The notes under the pieces: generated by a model | What the model was told of the DNA's origin: nothing | Seen by the model: only the letters and a program-made list of their open reading frames with translations | Databases searched by the model: none | Program-made: the position numbers and the translations under genes | Shown here: piece by piece, positions 59,201-64,000 of the stretch | Layout of the letters: every line of letters begins with the position of its first letter | Numbering within the stretch: the stretch's first letter is position 1 | Assembly: GCA_050084985.1 (NCBI GenBank) | Contig: JBITNC010000001.1 | Coordinates: 153,078,001 to 153,142,000, forward strand | DNA from: Nageia nagi | Lineage: Eukaryota > Pinophyta | DNA length: 64,000 bases | Direction: 5' to 3'

Positions 59201-60145
59201 AAACTTATAATAAGATTTTTTATTATTTTTTCCTAACATATGACATCTACGATCAATTCATTGTCTTTGAATTGGATGATTTACAATTACTCTTGGAAAT
59301 ACAAAAGGATTCTGATATAGATCTAACCATACTAGATATATTGAATAGTGTAATTCTTCTCCTTTGTTGATCCTTTCTAATTTGTAATAAATTCCTCTTA
59401 AAATGACTTTTACCTAATCAAAGTAGAAGTTCCCTTACTTTATCACTCAGGTAAGAGATAACATTGCATGGGCCACCCATATTTTTTATTTCTTACCTAG
59501 CACAATACTCAATGCAACAAGTACTTCTTAGTTGCATGTGTATTTGAAGCTATTAGTCATAAGGTTCTTTGATATCACCTTGAATCTTTCCTTATACTAG
59601 TCTGTTAAAAATTCCATGACTTCATCATAATTAGTAGTCCAGCATTTGTATTTCTATCCCTCCATAAGTATTATGCTAAAAAGTCTTCATTGATAGCTTT
59701 TGGGGAGTAATTAATGAGTATTTTATCTCCTTATAGAGAATAACCCATTATTTGGGTTGAGTTATTATACATTCTCTCAGTCCTTTACTCTACTAGCCCA
59801 AGAAATTGGATGTATAGAAATGAATATAGTATGCCAAACTAGAATGAATGATAGAAAAATATTTTAGTCTATCATTTTCATTCATATTTCCAAAAGCAAT
59901 TTAATATGCATTACTCATCCATTCTCCATGAATTAAACTTTTCCTTCTTTAGTAATTATGGTGTTTCTTCATTATAATCATAATTTCTTATTTTTATATA
60001 TATAGCGATAATCATAATAAGGATGATGATAAATAATATTTATAATGATAATAAATTATATAATAATTAGAAAGATAAAAAATTATATGATAATTAGCAT
60101 GAATATTGCATAAAAAACCCTTGTGAAACCCTAAAGAAGTCAGGG
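56255..60145 (-). repeat. Segment B: uninterrupted copy of the two-copy repeat with unknown ORF
   Basis: This aligns with 10,388-13,335 plus 18,455-19,158 and lacks the copia insertion; the empty site is GGTAAGAGATAAC at 59,450. The minus-strand protein pieces read FGNMNENDRLKYFSIIHSSL (near 59,880), YDEVMEFLTDQYKERFKVIS (near 59,600), GEELHYSIYLVWLDLYQNPF near 59,320, then open stretches 59,072-58,887 and 58,903-58,661 (IMDIPCTFHDKLGTIAKIVM), a Lys/Glu-rich linker near 58,300-58,450 and a coiled-coil-like part near 57,300-57,450. I do not recognise the family. Gag-like and host repeat-gene readings are both open. Confidence 0.6.
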
Positions 60146-63100
60146 ATCTCCATTATAATGACCCACTTAATGACTCTTATTGTGACCATGATGACCTGAT
60201 GAGGATTTGAATTAAATTCAAGATTATTTAAATTATTAAATAGATTATGAATGGTTTTACACATAATTTGTGTGAATTTGATGTTGTCTTTGAGGATGTG
60301 GTGACACAGGTTACAAGTTGACTCATCATGGGAGTCAAGCTGGAGACCCTTGGGAACCAAAGATGAGTAGGTTATGGGAACATATTAGTAAGAGTGGGAA
60401 AATTATTGGCATTGAATTATTGATAGCCACAAGGACCTTCCTATATCATATAGATTCATATATTAATTATTGTGTATATTATTTTATTTTGATGTTGTGT
60501 ATAGTGCTTATGTGTATATATGCATTGATAAATTTATCTTACAAGATGAGTGGTATCAACAGGTAAGCATGTGTGTTAAAATATGATATGCATTCTAGAA
60601 TTTGCTTAGGAAATCAATTGATTATTTTTTAATGATGCAAGGAATATTCCAATTATTTGAATTTAAATTTTCACCAAAGAATTTTAGTAAATTTAGGTGA
60701 AAATAAAAATCTAGGGTTAACAGGACTATTTTTCATTTTAAGGAGGTTGCAAGGTCATTTTGGGATTTTTCAAAAATAATAGAGAGGTTACCCCTACACA
60801 AGTTATTTTCTTATCTTAGGTGTATGAAATTATTATAAATATTTTGTAGCCTAATATGAAGTTTATAAAGTATTTTGTAGGATATAATGTTGAACTTCAT
60901 GTGACATTGAGAGGCGGGGTGAATCAGTGTGTCTAAAAACTAAATGCAAATTTTTCACTTTTGAAATCAAGGAGATGCAAAATTGAAATCAAATGAGCAA
61001 TCACATAAGAAACAACAAATAATATAAGATATAACAAGGTTCACTAGTTTGGCTACATCCTTGGAAATGACTACTTGGACTCCAATCCAAATCTAGCCAT
61101 AAAAATATTATAATAATTTGTAGCACCCACTACAAGGAATAGCATAAACTAACCTATTATTCTAGAGCACCAACTACAAGGAGCAATGACTCCTCTCGTG
61201 AAGCACCCACTTGACAAATTCAAACAAAGAATATAAAGGATGGATTATAGTTCACACAAGATCCTGAATCATCTAGCTTAAAATACTATCTCTACTCATT
61301 TTTGTATTTTCTCACTTTGTCTCCACTTTACTTCACACACACTTAATTATTTGTACACACACACTTCTCACACTAGTCTAGAAAAATATGAAACGGATAT
61401 GGAATACCCAAAATATTAACCTTTGCCTTGTCACAAAGAATAATTGAAGCCTATTACTGATAAGATGCTTTTGACTCATTGAATATGTTGCTCCATGAAT
61501 ATGATACCAATACCATGTACACAAGTAAACTAACTACCAAGCTGTGCATATTAAAGAAAACTTTCAAGCATTGACACAATTTTGAATATCAAGAGACTAG
61601 ATTAGTTACTTCTTCCATCTAAAACATCTTATTTCCAAAGGTGTTACCACCAAATCTATAACTTCAACTATTCAATTCATACTAACTCACTCTGCACACT
61701 TATAAGCTAAAAATGCGCCAAAATGGACTAAGAAACTATTGCTAAAAATACTAGAGGGAATATTTCTCACACATTGCTTTAGATAATACTACACTGCCAA
61801 CACACAAACCTAGAAAAAATCAAAATATTATAGAATTGGTTCATGAAAATACATCAGTTGGATCTAAAATGCATGTTCCAAGTTTGTATGACATGAAATG
61901 GTATTACAACTTTTGCATAAGTATCAAATGACCTCTAATAACTTGTATTTATTTTAGATATTCTCAAATGGAAAATAGTTTTCAAAAGAGACACCATATC
62001 ATAAAAAACCTCCAATCTAAAAAATAGGAGTTCTATTTCTTTTAATAAGAAATAAAATTTTATTCTAAAAAACTTTTTCACCCAATAGTCAAACTTAGTC
62101 CAAAATTATTTAGCTACATGTCACTTGAAGAGAGAAAATAATTACACATAATAAGGATGCCTCAAAGAATCTGCCAACTATCATAACTAGACTAGATGCA
62201 TTTCATCAAAAATTTCACAAGTTTCTTAAAAAACCATAGCAAGCATTTTGTCAAACATTTCATTACCATAACTAGGCTAAACACTTAGCAAAAATTTTGT
62301 CTATCATTTCATGAAACACATACTAGGTATCCTCATTCACCGGCTTCTAGACCTTGGATTGATATGAAAAAAAAACCAAAGTTGTGAGATTTTTTATGTT
62401 GATTACAAATATATAACTATAAATCAAATATCTTAATGTAAAATCATGTAATTCCACTTTTTCTTTGCTATCCCAAAAAGTGCACCAAACTAGAAAAAGT
62501 TACTAAGTGGCATTTTTTAACTTGTACCATTTATGTTTCATTTTCCACCTTGATCTAAAATTTGGACCACATATTCATGGTATATATTAATATATATGTT
62601 CTAAATTTAATCCTCTAAATCATCACCATTTTCTTATAATTTGACTTGGATGAAGCCAACTTCACCTAGATTTCTAACTTCTCCAAAATCCACAACAATG
62701 CCCAAAAATGAACCAACATGAAATTTGACCATTCTAATGCTGCATACAAGTTTGTTATCAACCTAACAACTAATACAAAGTATATATAGTTTTTTTTCAC
62801 CTTCCATTTGCATATTGGCCCCCTTGATATCTTTTGGTAACTCATGACAACTTTTGGTCCCTTTGTCGTTTTCATGTTTGACAACTTTTCAAATCTTGTT
62901 GACATCATTCTTGTGATATTTGTAATCCTGGAAACCTTATGCACACTAATCATATTGTGTTGATAAAAATAAAACACTATTACACTGTACTCAACATATA
63001 AGACTTAGAAACAAAATTGTCTAAGTCCTACCATAAAAAAATAAAATTGCTACACCTTACAAACAACAATATATGAGTTGGTTAAATAGACACATTTCTT

Positions 63101-63335
63101 GGATATATTATATCAACCTTTGGCTATAAATACCTTGAGATCCTTATGTAAAATACATCTTTCCCTCATATTGGCTTTGGGTCCCATGAGAAAAGGGTTC
63201 CTTCCTTTTCAATTGTCCAATTAGAATATCTAGGTTCTCTCCCTCAAAAATTGTAGCCCTTAAATGCTAAAATTTTAGTTTTTGAGATTTAAGTCCTTGA
63301 GGAATAATATTAAATATTATTATTTATTGGAGGAT
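60146..63335. other. Spacer, no gene seen
   Basis: No coding support; the 103-codon minus frame at 62,666-62,977 lacks motifs. At 60,908-60,933 the string TTGAGAGGCGGGGTGAATCA resembles a start common in plant LTR repeats, and a duplicated phrase (GCACC-ACTACAAGGA) occurs at 61,126 and 61,168. These hint at an old retroelement that I could not delimit. Confidence 0.35.
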
Positions 63336-63339
63336 AAGA

Positions 63340-63775
63340 TGTGATGTATTTGTACTATTAGAATGTATAATGCATTATTGTAAAGGTTTTGTAATAATTC
63401 TCTTCGTAAATTCACTAATACTTAATAGTATCATTAGATACCTTAAGTATTTAAATGAATATGATAATGTAACTTCTCCTAGATTCCATCTCATAAGCAT
63501 GGCCCTTGGGTAAAAGGGAGTAGCATGTCATGGCTTTGTACAATGGTTAATAGGGTGATACAAAAGAAGATTTTGGCCTATAAATATAAATCCCCCTCTT
63601 TGTGATCACTCACCAATTTTTGAAGCAAATTTATGGTCTAGGATAGTGTTTAGAAGATGAAGTTAGGAGAATTGTAAGAGAGTCTTCTTTGTGAATGAAA
63701 TAGGATCTTCTTAGTGTGAGCTTCCATGTGATATTTGAATTTTTAGATTTTATTAGTTATAGTTCAATCCCTTCA
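63340..63775 (+). repeat. Probable 5' LTR of a plus-strand retrotransposon at the window edge
   Basis: CTATAAATATAAA at 63,578-63,590 is a good TATA box. The repeat ends ...CCCTTCA at 63,775, and two bases later TGGTATCATAGC (63,778-63,789) is a near-perfect tRNA-Met primer site. The 5' edge is uncertain (about 63,340, at TGTGATGTATTTG). The second LTR and coding part lie beyond the window. Confidence 0.55.
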
Positions 63776-63777
63776 TT

Positions 63778-63789
63778 TGGTATCATAGC
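63778..63789 (+). other. Primer-binding site of the edge retrotransposon
   Basis: TGGTATCATAGC differs by one base from TGGTATCAGAGC, the usual initiator tRNA-Met site. It lies two bases after the LTR end. Confidence 0.6.
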
Positions 63790-64000
63790 TACTTGGAAGC
63801 TCCTCTTCACATCATTGGTTTGGAAACTCATCTTCAACTTGGAGGTCTTCATTCTTAAACCTACTTTTCATTGTGAGGTAAACTCAAGAGAAGGTATAAA
63901 ATCCTCCATTCTTGATTTTTTTTGTATTATTTCATAAGTGGTACTAACATATTTTTTTATATGTGTTAGTTCATTTTTAAAAATTATACTTAAAATGATG

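Noticed and set aside
62666-62977. Minus-strand open frame of 103 codons
   Set aside because: No recognisable domain and low-complexity codons; expected by chance in 64 kb of AT-rich DNA on two strands.

Overview
This is plant nuclear DNA, most likely from a large-genome gymnosperm and possibly a conifer. The evidence is a Ty3/gypsy and Ty1/copia landscape in heavy decay, long AT-rich and CpG-poor spacers, relics of PLS-class pentatricopeptide (PPR) genes, and one spliced gene of the plant-specific LAZY1/IGT family. Species cannot be fixed from sequence alone. Nothing bacterial, organellar or CRISPR-like was seen. Most reading frames are broken, so nearly every coding feature here is a relic.

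Layout. 1-10.4 kb: a minus-strand Ty3/gypsy element (gag, protease, RT, RNase H, integrase) with a very long upstream LTR of about 5 kb; that LTR contains a CpG-rich block at 8.23-9.15 kb. 10.4-19.2 kb: a minus-strand repeat of unknown coding type (segment A), split by a Ty1/copia element with both LTRs, PBS and PPT. 20.5-23.1 kb: a minus-strand Tat-like Ty3/gypsy pol relic with a deletion between RT and integrase. 23.5-26.2 kb: a plus-strand Ty3/gypsy gag-protease relic cut off inside RT by a second copy of the long LTR. 26.2-37.0 kb: that LTR copy in two pieces, separated by a PPR pseudogene that is itself split by a Ty3/gypsy chromovirus at 29,540-35,227. 37.1-38.3 kb: the 3' end of a LINE. 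38.6-40.3 kb: the LAZY1-like gene on the minus strand, with a CpG-containing upstream region to about 41 kb. 41-46.6 kb: spacer with short tandem repeats and a gag-like relic. 47-52 kb: a shattered PPR cluster on the plus strand with internally duplicated units. 52-56 kb: spacer with a possible CACTA-type fragment and a copia RT scrap. 56.3-60.1 kb: segment B, a second copy of segment A without the copia insertion. 60.1-64 kb: spacer, ending in a probable 5' LTR with TATA box and primer-binding site that runs off the window.

The locus most likely to matter biologically is the LAZY1-like gene. All four introns have GT-AG ends, the first coding exon is only ATG AAG, and the last exon supplies the family's C-terminal VVLEL. 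The frame holds across about 346 codons except for one TAG in exon 3. The remaining features do not act together. They record successive events: an A/B duplication, copia insertion into A, chromovirus insertion into a PPR relic, and unequal exchange within PPR repeats. I did not find an undescribed functional system. The best leads are the one-stop LAZY1-like gene and its upstream repeats, the CpG-rich block, the two-copy unknown coding repeat, and the LINE of a type uncommon in flowering plants.
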